Assembly: GCA_016780605.1 (NCBI GenBank)
Contig: JADHLS010000191.1
Coordinates: 1 to 8,523 of the forward strand
Source: Reyranella sp.
Lineage (GTDB): Bacteria > Pseudomonadota > Alphaproteobacteria > Reyranellales > Reyranellaceae
Length of the DNA: 8,523 nt
Direction of reading: 5' to 3'
Of this stretch, positions 1 through 5,501 are shown piece after piece. Position numbers and translations under genes: made by a program. The notes below the pieces were generated by a model. It made no database searches. It saw nothing but the letters and a program-made list of their open reading frames with translations, and was not told the DNA's origin. Position 1 is the first letter of the stretch. Every line of letters starts with the position of its first letter.

Positions 1-591
1 ATGGGTCCGGAGGCTGGGCTCGACGATGCGATGGGGCGCATGGTCGTCCTGGCCGAGGCCGACAATGCCCTCGACCGGCTGAGCGCCGGCGAGCTCGCCG
101 CCATCGTTGAGGGGACCGACGACGTCCTCGAGGTCATCGCGGCGGCGCCGGACGAAGCAAAGGAGGCGGCCGGCGTGGCGGTTCGATCGGGCGCCCCCGC
201 GCCCCGCCAGGGCCGCCCCTTCTTCCGCTGCAGCGGCGGGCGCGGCGGCATCGATGTCTCCGCCGCCGCGGTGATCGCATTCGCGCTCGGCCGCCAGGGC
301 TTCGACGCGGCCGTCTTGCGTCCCGGCGATCCCCCGGGCGGGGAGGCCAACCGCGCGCATCGCGTGTTGCCGTTGATCTGCTACGCCTCGCATCCTTCGG
401 AGGCCGTGCGGCGCTACACCCGGCGCAAGCTGCCGGCCGATCAGGCGCTTCTCGCGCGCCATGCCGTGCTCGACTACGACGTCGCCCCGACCCCGCCGGT
501 GCTGGTCGCCGACGTCGGTCCGCGCGATCTGTGGGTGGGCAATATCGCGGCGATATGCCGGTTGGCGGCCCATCATGCGACCGCGGCCTGA
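1..591 (+). CDS. C-terminal part of a protein resembling the soluble domain of AI-2E-family permeases (5' end probably outside window)
   Basis: The frame is open to the left edge, so the ATG at base 1 may be internal and the 196 visible residues may be only the C-terminus. No membrane segment is visible. Residues about 73-145 follow a pattern I associate with the cytosolic tail of alphaproteobacterial AI-2E-family transporters: a strand ending in a GGRG-type turn (79-82), an Ala-rich helix (87-97), a second strand (FDAAVLRPGD), then a hydrophobic strand LICYASHP followed by an Arg-rich helix (RRYTRRK). This is a remembered pattern, not a search result. Codon use is strongly G/C at third positions, supporting real coding. 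The gene stops 15 bases before a strong intrinsic terminator, so it is the last gene of its transcript. It could equally be an unrelated soluble protein. Coding status is fairly sure; identity is weak. Confidence 0.6.
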   Translation: MGPEAGLDDAMGRMVVLAEADNALDRLSAGELAAIVEGTDDVLEVIAAAPDEAKEAAGVAVRSGAPAPRQGRPFFRCSGGRGGIDVSAAAVIAFALGRQGFDAAVLRPGDPPGGEANRAHRVLPLICYASHPSEAVRRYTRRKLPADQALLARHAVLDYDVAPTPPVLVADVGPRDLWVGNIAAICRLAAHHATAA

Positions 592-606
592 CGCACGATC
601 CCGCTG

Positions 607-627
607 GGCCGCATCCGGCCTTTTTTT
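607..627 (+). terminator. Rho-independent terminator
   Basis: A perfect 5-bp G/C stem (GGCCG at 607-611, CGGCC at 616-620) with a four-base loop is followed directly by seven T residues (621-627). It lies 15 bases after the stop codon of the first gene and is oriented to end that transcript. The sequence alone makes this a convincing intrinsic terminator. Confidence 0.85.
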
Positions 628-685
628 GCGATGCCGCCAGTTAGCGCTTGCAACGCCGTCGTCAGCCACTACGACTGGCGCAACC

Positions 686-841
686 ATGCCCAAGCGCGCC
701 CCCAAGACCAAGCTTCGGCCCCAGCCCAACGTTCTGTTCGAGGCGACGGTACGCCGGATGCTCGCGAAACCGCCGCAGCCGGGGACGGCTGCGAAGAAAA
801 AGCGTCAGACCGCCACTCCGCGCAAGACGCGCAAGAAATGA
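686..841 (+). CDS. small highly basic protein, 51 residues
   Basis: From the ATG at 686 this frame gives 51 residues starting MPKRAPKTKLRPQPN and ending in a Lys/Arg tail (KKKRQTATPRKTRKK). The middle (NVLFEATVRRMLAKPPQP) looks like one short amphipathic helix. The composition suggests binding to nucleic acid or another polyanion, but no family is assigned with certainty. Short basic proteins of the type 'basic head, FxALVxxMLxxPP, basic tail' are, as I recall, common hypothetical proteins in Rhizobiales. No convincing Shine-Dalgarno precedes the ATG. A possible promoter (CTTGCA at 647-652, TACGAC at 670-675, 17-base spacer) would place transcription start only a few bases before the ATG, which would suit a nearly leaderless mRNA; that is inference. 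The frame is open further upstream to 461, but that part overlaps the first gene and the terminator, so I reject it. Confidence 0.5.
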   Translation: MPKRAPKTKLRPQPNVLFEATVRRMLAKPPQPGTAAKKKRQTATPRKTRKK

Positions 842-890
842 GGGCTACCGCCGGTCGGCGTCACGAAGCCATCATTTGTCGGAGTTGCTG

Positions 891-1179
891 TTAGACACTG
901 TCCAGGCGGTAGGGTTTGGCGACGAACGGCCAGGCCCTCGCATCGGCCGGAGCCGGCCTTCCCGACGTCAGCAGCACCTTCAGCCATGGCCGCTCCCGCG
1001 CCAACCACCGCGCCAGGTCGACGCCGTCCATGGTTCCCGGCATCTGGATGTCGTTGAATACGAGGACAACGGTGTCGTCTTCGGTCAGTCGCGTGATGGC
1101 TTGTTCTGCCGACGCCGGTCGAGCGACCGATGCCCTTGCGGCAGACCCAAGGGAGGGCTGGCGCTGGCTAAGTCGGCAT
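891..1179 (-). pseudogene. degenerate response-regulator receiver (CheY-like) gene
   Basis: Reading leftward, a good ribosome site (GAGGAGG) precedes an ATG at 1179, but the frame reads Met-Pro-Thr-stop. A different frame then carries the second half of a receiver domain: AEQAITRLTEDDTVVLVFNDIQMPG, with the phosphoacceptor Asp encoded at 1050-1052, then MDGVDLARWLARERPWLKVLLTSGRP with the conserved Thr/Ser, and FVAKPYRLDSV with the conserved Lys, before a stop at 891-893. The first beta strand with its acidic pair (normally VLVVEDE) is missing, and only about 42 codons separate the ATG from the phosphoacceptor, where about 55 are usual. A deletion with a frameshift near the 5' end explains this. 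The terminal helix is also short. A longer continuous reading from 1307 exists, but its first 65 residues look like noise. Homology to receivers is secure; loss of function is inferred from the missing acidic pocket. Confidence 0.65.
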
Positions 1180-1337
1180 TGCCTCCTCCTCGATGATGCG
1201 GCGGCAGGTCGCGTGACAGGTCTTGCCAGAGCAACGCCGTCGCATCCTGCGCCTTCCGCGCCCATATCGCCTCCGGAAGCCGTGGCGAAGCCGAACACCT
1301 GGGGCAAAGCCAGCCCATAGGTCCAGTCGGCAGCAGA

Positions 1338-1862
1338 TCATCTCAGCGGCCAAAAGATGGGGATGAGAAGCGACGCCACGACCACGACAATTGCCGAAAG
1401 TGGCAGTCCGAGCTTCCAGTAGTCGCCAAAGCGGTAGCCTCCCGGCCCCATCACCAGCGTGTTGCACTGGTGCCCGATTGGCGTCAGGAAATCGCATGCC
1501 GCGCCGATGGCCACTGCCATCAGGAATGGATCCGGGTTGAAGCCCAAGGTCTTCGCCATTCCCGCCGCGATGGGCGCCTTGATCAGTACTGTCGCCGCAT
1601 TGTTCAGGAAGGGTGTGACTGCCATCGAGGCGACGAGGGTGACCGCGGCCATCTCCGGGATGGCTCCGGCGACGACCGCCAAGCCTCCGGCGACGATGGC
1701 GGCAGCGCCCGTGCTGTTGATCGCGTCACTGATCAAGATCAGGCAGGCGAGCAGGATCAGGATGGGTGGATCGAGGGCTTCCTGGAGCGGCGACAAACCG
1801 GCAGTCGCGCGGTGCATCATGCCGCCACCTGCAGGATGCACCGAGGTAGGGGTGAAGCTCAC
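1338..1862 (-). pseudogene. C-terminal remnant of an SLC13/DASS-type permease
   Basis: The translated remnant matches the last third of TrkA-C-containing SLC13-family permeases, which normally run to about 590 residues and move anions or carboxylates across the inner membrane. Visible landmarks are a membrane segment LILLACLILISDAI, the FLNNAATV motif (equivalent to the substrate and Na+ site re-entrant loop), the conserved block FLTPIGHQCN...GPGGYRFGDYWKLG, and a final membrane segment ending PIFWPLR at the normal C-terminus. The N-terminal membrane half and the TrkA-C domains are absent, and nothing like them is seen upstream. About 174 codons stay open from a GTG at 1862; an ATG at 1820 with AGGTGG upstream could also start. 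The remnant keeps a clean frame, so it may still be translated or the truncation may be recent, but a transporter lacking its first half is unlikely to work. Confidence 0.7.
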
Positions 1863-1976
1863 CGATGGCTGCGGACAATTTTCAGTTACATGGCGAATAA
1901 ATGGTAGCTGATCAAATGACGTCTTGTCCGCGCTCGGTTGAGTTGGCTAGCTTTCGGCCGAGTAGCGGAGAGCACC

Positions 1977-2189
1977 ATGAAGGGAATGCTCGCAATCAGC
2001 CCGCAGCAAGAGACGGCATTGCGCAAGATCGAAGTCGGCGACCGAGGCTCGCTCGATCCAGACCTCATCCGCCGCCTACTCCAGCTCGATCTGACCGAAT
2101 GGAATGGCTGGCGGTGGCACCTGACGACGGTGGGACGGCAGGGCTACGATTTCCTTCTTGCCAACGGCACGCGGCCGTCCGCTGCGTGA
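1977..2189 (+). CDS. small winged-helix-like hypothetical protein, 70 residues
   Basis: I chose the ATG at 1977 because GCGGAGAG sits just upstream and the recognisable domain begins right after it; an in-frame ATG at 1938 lacks a ribosome site. Residues 7-60 look like a compact winged helix: ISPQQETALRKI (helix 1), PDLIRRLLQLDL (recognition-type helix), then EWNGWRWHLTTVGRQGYDFLLAN, which has the typical wing pattern ending in 'LTxxGxxxxxxL'. This suggests a small DNA-binding or regulatory protein, but no family can be named. Its stop (2187-2189) overlaps the ribosome site of the next gene, indicating an operon with translational coupling. A weak promoter-like pair (CTTGTC at 1923, CTAGCT at 1947) lies upstream. 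Confidence 0.6.
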   Translation: MKGMLAISPQQETALRKIEVGDRGSLDPDLIRRLLQLDLTEWNGWRWHLTTVGRQGYDFLLANGTRPSAA

Positions 2190-2199
2190 GGAGCGGCAT

Positions 2200-2424
2200 A
2201 TGGACAACGACGGACAGCTCGCGAACGCTTTGGCATGGATCTGCGAAGCAGAACGCGTTGCCGCTTCGCAAGTGCGATCCATTCAAATAGCTGACGACGA
2301 AATCATCGCTCGCATTGACCGACCTGGCGGCCGCAGCCGGCTCGTCATCTACCCTATAGCTATCTTGGCCGACCAAGGATCGTGCGCATCCCAAGGCGGT
2401 CGTCAGAAAATCGACTTGCGTTGA
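2200..2424 (+). CDS. small hypothetical protein, 74 residues
   Basis: A strong ribosome site (GAGGAG, 2188-2193) stands six bases before the ATG at 2200 and overlaps the stop codon of the preceding gene, so the two are almost certainly co-translated. The product begins with a helix (LANALAWICEAERVAASQ), followed by an alternating beta-like stretch (SIQIADDEIIARIDR, SRLVIYPIAIL) and a polar tail. It has no membrane segment, signal peptide or known motif, and I do not recognise it. Third-position G/C is lower than in the central cluster, fitting accessory DNA. The last 22 bases overlap the 3' end of the convergent gene on the other strand. Confidence 0.55.
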   Translation: MDNDGQLANALAWICEAERVAASQVRSIQIADDEIIARIDRPGGRSRLVIYPIAILADQGSCASQGGRQKIDLR

Positions 2425-2726
2425 TGGGGCAGGCGTCGGCCTCGTTTGTCGAGGACATAGGTGCCGGGCGATGATGCAGGGTCGGTCAAGGCTGCGGGCT
2501 TTTGCTTTGCCAATTGCAGCCCCTTGGTCGTCACCACGATACCCCGAGCCTCATCGCGGATCACGCCTGCCATCTCAAGTCGAAGCCGGAATGACGATGA
2601 GACCGTCACGCTCTCGCCGTTCACCAGCTTGCGCAGTATCTCGAGCTCCAGATTGCTGAGGTGGCCCGCCATGGCCCGACAACGCGCTATGGCCGATGGC
2701 GTTGCGTGCGGTCGCTCCAGCGACAC
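2403..2726 (-). CDS. winged-helix-like hypothetical protein, up to 107 residues
   Basis: Residues about 23-75 read LSNLELEILRKLVNGESVTVSSSFRLRLEMAGVIRDEARGIVVTTKGLQLAK, in shorter pieces: helix 1 (LSNLELEILRKL), a recognition-type helix (SSSFRLRLEMAG), and a wing ending in VVTTKGLQLA. This is the same layout as the 70-residue gene at 1977. A basic tail (DKRGRRLPHQRKSIF) follows. The role is probably DNA binding, but this is inferred from the pattern only. The start is uncertain: GTG at 2726 gives 107 residues behind a weak AGG, while ATG at 2672 gives 89 residues that begin exactly at the domain but lack a ribosome site. The 3' end overlaps the convergent 74-residue gene by 22 bases. Confidence 0.55.
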   Translation of the reverse strand: MSLERPHATPSAIARCRAMAGHLSNLELEILRKLVNGESVTVSSSFRLRLEMAGVIRDEARGIVVTTKGLQLAKQKPAALTDPASSPGTYVLDKRGRRLPHQRKSIF

Positions 2727-3050
2727 CGGAACCTGGTAAGGCAGCTTGTGCCGGCCCTCGTCTCACCCACCAGGGGGCTAGCCATGCACGCCGCCACAAT
2801 AAGAGGAAGGAGCCGTGCGCTGCTGCGGCGGCTGTAAATAAAGTTCACGCCTCAATCTGCCTGCGCCGCTTTCCTCCGGAGTGGGCATCCACAGATGCGC
2901 CGTTGCTGAGAGACATATCGGTTGCGCTGCGGACTGGCACTTCCATCGCCTTGTCTAAGTCATCCCACGCCACCCGCGCACCCAGGGCCGCCTCCTTCAG
3001 GTCGGCCGTTCATTTTTTTCTCGCGTGCAGGATTTTGTATATGGCGAGAC
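2727..3050. other. gene-poor intergenic region
   Basis: No reading frame here has both a good start and a protein-like translation; the longer frames are low-complexity Ala/Arg/Pro readings. The stretch holds a possible eight-codon Cys-rich mini-ORF (2815-2841), a weak terminator-like hairpin with a T tract (2986-3019), and otherwise nothing I can identify. It separates the minus-strand winged-helix gene from the hsp20 promoter, so it probably contains the promoter of the former (minus strand). Confidence 0.5.
2986..3019 (+). terminator. possible weak intrinsic terminator
   Basis: GGCCG (2986-2990) pairs with CGGCC (3003-3007), with an inner CCT/AGG pairing, and seven T residues follow at 3013-3019 after a five-base gap. 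There is no clear gene upstream on this strand to terminate, so it could end a small untranslated transcript or insulate the hsp20 promoter. The gap between stem and T tract makes it weak. Confidence 0.3.
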
Positions 3051-3079
3051 CTTGACGCCGCACCGGCTTTTCCTAGATC
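3051..3079 (+). promoter_or_regulatory. CTTGAC-type promoter of hsp20 (sigma-70 or RpoH)
   Basis: CTTGAC (3051-3056) and TAGATC (3074-3079, within CTAGAT) are separated by 17 bases. This matches the alphaproteobacterial housekeeping pattern CTTGAC-N17-CTATAT and also the CTTG...CTATNT pattern of alphaproteobacterial RpoH. Transcription would start near 3086, just before the first hairpin of the 5' leader, so the two predictions agree. The sequence alone does not decide which sigma factor is used. Confidence 0.6.
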
Positions 3080-3086
3080 GACATCC

Positions 3087-3168
3087 GGCGGACCCGAGAG
3101 GGTCTGCCTCGCACGGCCGGCCGCCCTGCGGGGGGCCGGTCGCAAACCCATCGCTCATGAGGAGGATG
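3087..3168 (+). promoter_or_regulatory. ROSE-like RNA thermometer in the hsp20 5' UTR
   Basis: Three consecutive hairpins fill the leader. Hairpin 1 (3087-3108) has a 9-bp stem including one or two G-U pairs and a GAGA tetraloop. Hairpin 2 (3117-3139, extendable to 3114-3142) has ten base positions per arm with a single G-G mismatch and a TGC loop. Hairpin 3 (3149-3168) pairs CATC-G-CTC with GAG-GATG, leaving one unpaired G at 3153 opposite the Shine-Dalgarno sequence AGGAGG (3160-3165), which is largely sequestered. The anti-SD arm contains TCGCT (3151-3155), matching the U(U/C)GCU motif known from ROSE elements, where a bulged or non-canonical G makes the helix melt at heat-shock temperature. 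ROSE elements are known in leaders of rhizobial small heat-shock genes. Position, motif and the gene served all agree; the fold is hand-derived. Confidence 0.75.
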
Positions 3169-3171
3169 AAA

Positions 3172-3627
3172 ATGCGTTCCGACTTCGATTTTGCTCCTTT
3201 GTACCGGGCCACGGTCGGCTTCGACCGGATCTTCGACATGCTCGATTCGGTGGCCGGCCAGCCCACCGCCGGCGGCTACCCGCCTTACAACATCGAGAAG
3301 ACCGCCGACGACCGCTGGCGCATCGTCATGGCAGTGGCAGGCTTTACCGAGGCCGAGCTCAACGTCACCCAGAAGGAGGACGAGCTCCTCGTCACCGGCA
3401 AGGGCCATCCCGACCGCCACGAGGGCATCGAATACCTCTATCGCGGTATCGGGGCCCGTGACTTCGAGCGCCGGTTCCAGCTCGCCGACCACGTCAGGGT
3501 GACGGGGGCGAAGCTGCAGAACGGCCTGCTCAACATCGATTTGCAGCGCGAGCTGCCCGAGGAAAAGAAGCCCAGGGCCGTCCCTATCGAGGGTCAGACC
3601 GCGCCGCGGACGATCACCCAGCAGTAA
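3172..3627 (+). CDS. small heat-shock protein, Hsp20/IbpA family
   Basis: This 151-residue protein is an ATP-independent holdase: it binds unfolding proteins in the cytoplasm and keeps them refoldable by DnaK/ClpB and GroEL. The N-terminus MRSDFDFAPLYRATVGFDRIF is the typical start of the alphaproteobacterial IbpA class. The alpha-crystallin domain spans about residues 37-128 (PPYNIEKTADDRWRIVMAVAGF, ELLVTGKG, GARDFERRFQLADHVRV) and closes with the conserved AKLQNGLLNIDL signature (113-124). A C-terminal V-P-I (137-139) is the I/V-x-I/V motif that docks into neighbouring subunits. Length is normal for the family. Of the in-frame ATGs at 3157, 3166 and 3172 only the last is correctly spaced (six bases) from AGGAGG. 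Regulation is probably heat-dependent, through the ROSE-like leader and possibly RpoH. It heads the plus-strand cluster with the response regulator and glycosyltransferase. Confidence 0.95.
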   Translation: MRSDFDFAPLYRATVGFDRIFDMLDSVAGQPTAGGYPPYNIEKTADDRWRIVMAVAGFTEAELNVTQKEDELLVTGKGHPDRHEGIEYLYRGIGARDFERRFQLADHVRVTGAKLQNGLLNIDLQRELPEEKKPRAVPIEGQTAPRTITQQ

Positions 3628-3640
3628 CAGTCCGGCGGGA

Positions 3641-3666
3641 GACCGGGCGCCATCGGCGCCCCGGTC
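3641..3666 (+). terminator. strong hairpin after hsp20 (attenuator or terminator)
   Basis: GACCGGGCGCC (3641-3651) pairs with GGCGC-CCCGGTC (3655-3666), giving 11 base pairs with one bulged C and a three-base loop. It starts 14 bases after the hsp20 stop. Only 'TTC' follows, so it lacks a proper U tract. It may be a partial terminator, or a 3' stabilising hairpin that lets hsp20 mRNA accumulate above its downstream genes. Confidence 0.5.
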
Positions 3667-3697
3667 TTCACGACGCATTTCCAACAGGAGGTAAGGT

Positions 3698-4264
3698 ATG
3701 ACGGCAACGTCAGCCGCTTCTACGCTTGGCAATACGTGGAACCGGCGGCTCTCAAGAAACTCTGAACGCTTCACCCTGCAGCCCGTGAATCAGGGCACGC
3801 GGTTGGCGCCTCCGTCGCTCGCGCCACTCGACCTGCCGCAGGGCAAGGTGCTGGTGGTGGTCGAAGATGCCATCATGGCGCTCGACCTGCAGCGCATGCT
3901 GGACGATGCGGGCTGGCGCGTCATCGGTCCGGCAACCAACGTGACCGAGATCCAGCGCATGATCCAGCGCGGCGACATCGACTGCGCCATTCTCGATCTC
4001 GACGTCGATCGGCGCGCGCCACTGCCCATCGCCGACCTGCTGGCCTTTGCCGAAGTGCCTTTTGTCTATCTCACAACCGGCGTGCTCGGCCCGGTACCGT
4101 CGCGGCACCGGTACCGACCGGTTGTCGAGAAACCCTTCACCCGTGACGCCCTGCTCGCGGCAATCGAGAAGGCGATGGCCCAGGTGCGCAAGGTCGTCAA
4201 CAACGACCGTTGGCCGACCGCCGGATCGGTCGTCCCATGGGAGAGGGTCTATCCGCCGATCTAG
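3698..4264 (+). CDS. single-domain response regulator (CheY-like receiver)
   Basis: This 188-residue protein has one receiver domain at about residues 50-165 and no output domain. The acidic pair is E56-D57 in VLVVVED, the phosphoacceptor is D100 in CAILDLDV, the switch Thr lies in VYLTTG (126-127), and the conserved Lys is K145 in VEKPF. All active-site residues are present, so it should accept phosphate from a histidine kinase. Such stand-alone receivers usually act by protein contact or as phosphate sinks. The first 48 residues are polar and probably disordered, and the C-terminal 25 residues are also outside the fold. The start is set by CAGGAGGT (3685-3692) five bases before ATG. No histidine kinase gene is in the window, so it is an orphan here. 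It lies 70 bases after hsp20 on the same strand and may be part of the heat response. Confidence 0.88.
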   Translation: MTATSAASTLGNTWNRRLSRNSERFTLQPVNQGTRLAPPSLAPLDLPQGKVLVVVEDAIMALDLQRMLDDAGWRVIGPATNVTEIQRMIQRGDIDCAILDLDVDRRAPLPIADLLAFAEVPFVYLTTGVLGPVPSRHRYRPVVEKPFTRDALLAAIEKAMAQVRKVVNNDRWPTAGSVVPWERVYPPI

Positions 4265-4277
4265 CGCTTCGATGTTG

Positions 4278-4308
4278 GAGCGGCCGCGGCCTGTCGGCGC
4301 GGCCGCTC
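4278..4308 (+). terminator. perfect 11-bp inverted repeat between response regulator and glycosyltransferase
   Basis: GAGCGGCCGCG (4278-4288) is an exact inverted repeat of CGCGGCCGCTC (4298-4308) around a nine-base loop, followed by TTGT. It begins 13 bases after the response-regulator stop. Each arm contains GCGGCCGC. It resembles an intrinsic terminator with a poor U tract, and could also be an intercistronic processing or stability hairpin. Confidence 0.55.
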
Positions 4309-4343
4309 TTGTCGATGCTTCGCCCAGTTCGAAGGAGTTTTCT

Positions 4344-5438
4344 ATGAAGATTGCCCAAGTCGCCCCGCTCGCCGAACGCTGCCCGCCGCGACTCTACGGC
4401 GGCACCGAGCGGATCGTTTCGTATTTGACCGAAGAGCTCATGCGTCAGGGGCATGACGTGACCCTTTTTGCAAGCGGCGATTCAAGGACGGCCGCGAAGC
4501 TCGTCCGCTGCTCGGACATGGCGCTGCGTCTCAACCCGGCTGTCAAGGACCACATGCCCTACCATCTCGTGATGGTGGACGAGGTGCGCCGTCGAGCCGA
4601 CGATTTCGACGTCATCCATTTCCATGTCGACCTATTGCATTGCCCGCTGGTCCGGGATTTTGCCGACCGCACCTTGACGACGCTGCATGGCCGGCTCGAT
4701 CTGCCCGACCTCAAGCCCTTCTATGCAGCGTTCCCGGAAATCCCGCTGGTCTCTATCTCCGACCGCCAGCGCCGTCCGATGCCTGCGGTGAACTGGGCAG
4801 TGACGATCCCGCACGGTCTGCCGCGCGACCTGCTGCCGTTTTCGCCGCGGCCCAAGGGTGACTATCTTGCCTTTCTGGGCCGCATCTCGCCGGAGAAGCG
4901 GCCCGACCGCGCCATCGACATCGCGGCCCGCGCCGGCCTGCCTCTCAAGATCGCCGCCAAGGTGGACAAGGTCGATCGCACCTATTGGGACATGGCCATC
5001 GCGCCGTTGATCGCTCGGCACGACAACGTCCAGTTCATCGGCGAGATCAACGATGCCGAAAAGGCGTCCTTCCTCGGCAATGCCCGGGCGCTGCTCTTCC
5101 CGATCGACTGGCCCGAGCCGTTCGGCCTGGTGATGATTGAAGCCATGGCCTGCGGCACGCCGGTCATCGCCTGGAACTGCGGCTCGGTACCCGAAGTCGT
5201 CGACGACGGCGTCACGGGCTTCATCGTCGACGACGAGACGGAGGCGGTGAAGGCGGTCCAACGGATCGCGATGGTCGACCGCGCCAGAGTGCGATCGGTC
5301 TTCGAACGGCGCTTCACCGTCGAGCGCATGGCGGCAGATTACGTTTCGGTCTATCGCAGGCTCGGGGGCGTGCGCCGCGATGCCGCGCGACTTCGCCGCG
5401 CCGGAGGCGACGGTCGAGAGTTGCAAGTCGTGGCGTGA
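4344..5438 (+). CDS. GT4-family glycosyltransferase
   Basis: This 364-residue protein has the two-Rossmann (GT-B) layout of family GT4, retaining enzymes that move a sugar from a nucleotide donor to a lipid, glycan or other acceptor. The N-terminal acceptor domain starts MKIAQVAPLAE and has the Gly-rich loop GGTER (19-23). The donor domain begins near LAFLGRISPEKRPDRAI (175-191) and carries the EX7E motif E258-PFGLVMI-E266, followed by ACGTPVIA. The C-terminal helix (ERMAADYVSVYRRL) folds back as is usual, then a short Arg-rich tail follows. Length is normal. AAGGAG (4332-4337), six bases before ATG 4344, sets the start; the upstream in-frame extension to 4047 runs through the preceding gene and is not coding. 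Donor and acceptor cannot be read from sequence. A role in a surface glycan or a compatible solute during stress is an inference from the hsp20 neighbourhood. No signal peptide or membrane segment: cytoplasmic or peripheral. Confidence 0.92.
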   Translation: MKIAQVAPLAERCPPRLYGGTERIVSYLTEELMRQGHDVTLFASGDSRTAAKLVRCSDMALRLNPAVKDHMPYHLVMVDEVRRRADDFDVIHFHVDLLHCPLVRDFADRTLTTLHGRLDLPDLKPFYAAFPEIPLVSISDRQRRPMPAVNWAVTIPHGLPRDLLPFSPRPKGDYLAFLGRISPEKRPDRAIDIAARAGLPLKIAAKVDKVDRTYWDMAIAPLIARHDNVQFIGEINDAEKASFLGNARALLFPIDWPEPFGLVMIEAMACGTPVIAWNCGSVPEVVDDGVTGFIVDDETEAVKAVQRIAMVDRARVRSVFERRFTVERMAADYVSVYRRLGGVRRDAARLRRAGGDGRELQVVA

Positions 5439-5501
5439 TGCCTGGACCGTCAGCCCGGTAAAGGCGCCTCGGTGCGCTGCGACGCGAAAGAAGGTGGTCT
5501 G

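Noticed and set aside
1180..1337. Coding sequence between the broken regulator and the permease remnant
   Set aside because: All frames give short, Arg/Ala-rich translations without a ribosome site or domain; treated as degenerate spacer.
2696..3055. 119-codon plus-strand frame upstream of hsp20
   Set aside because: No ribosome site, composition like random GC-rich sequence, and it overlaps the promoter region of hsp20.
3073..3774. 233-codon minus-strand open frame opposite hsp20
   Set aside because: It would cross the hsp20 gene and leader in antisense; the translation is Arg/Gly/Leu-rich without motifs.
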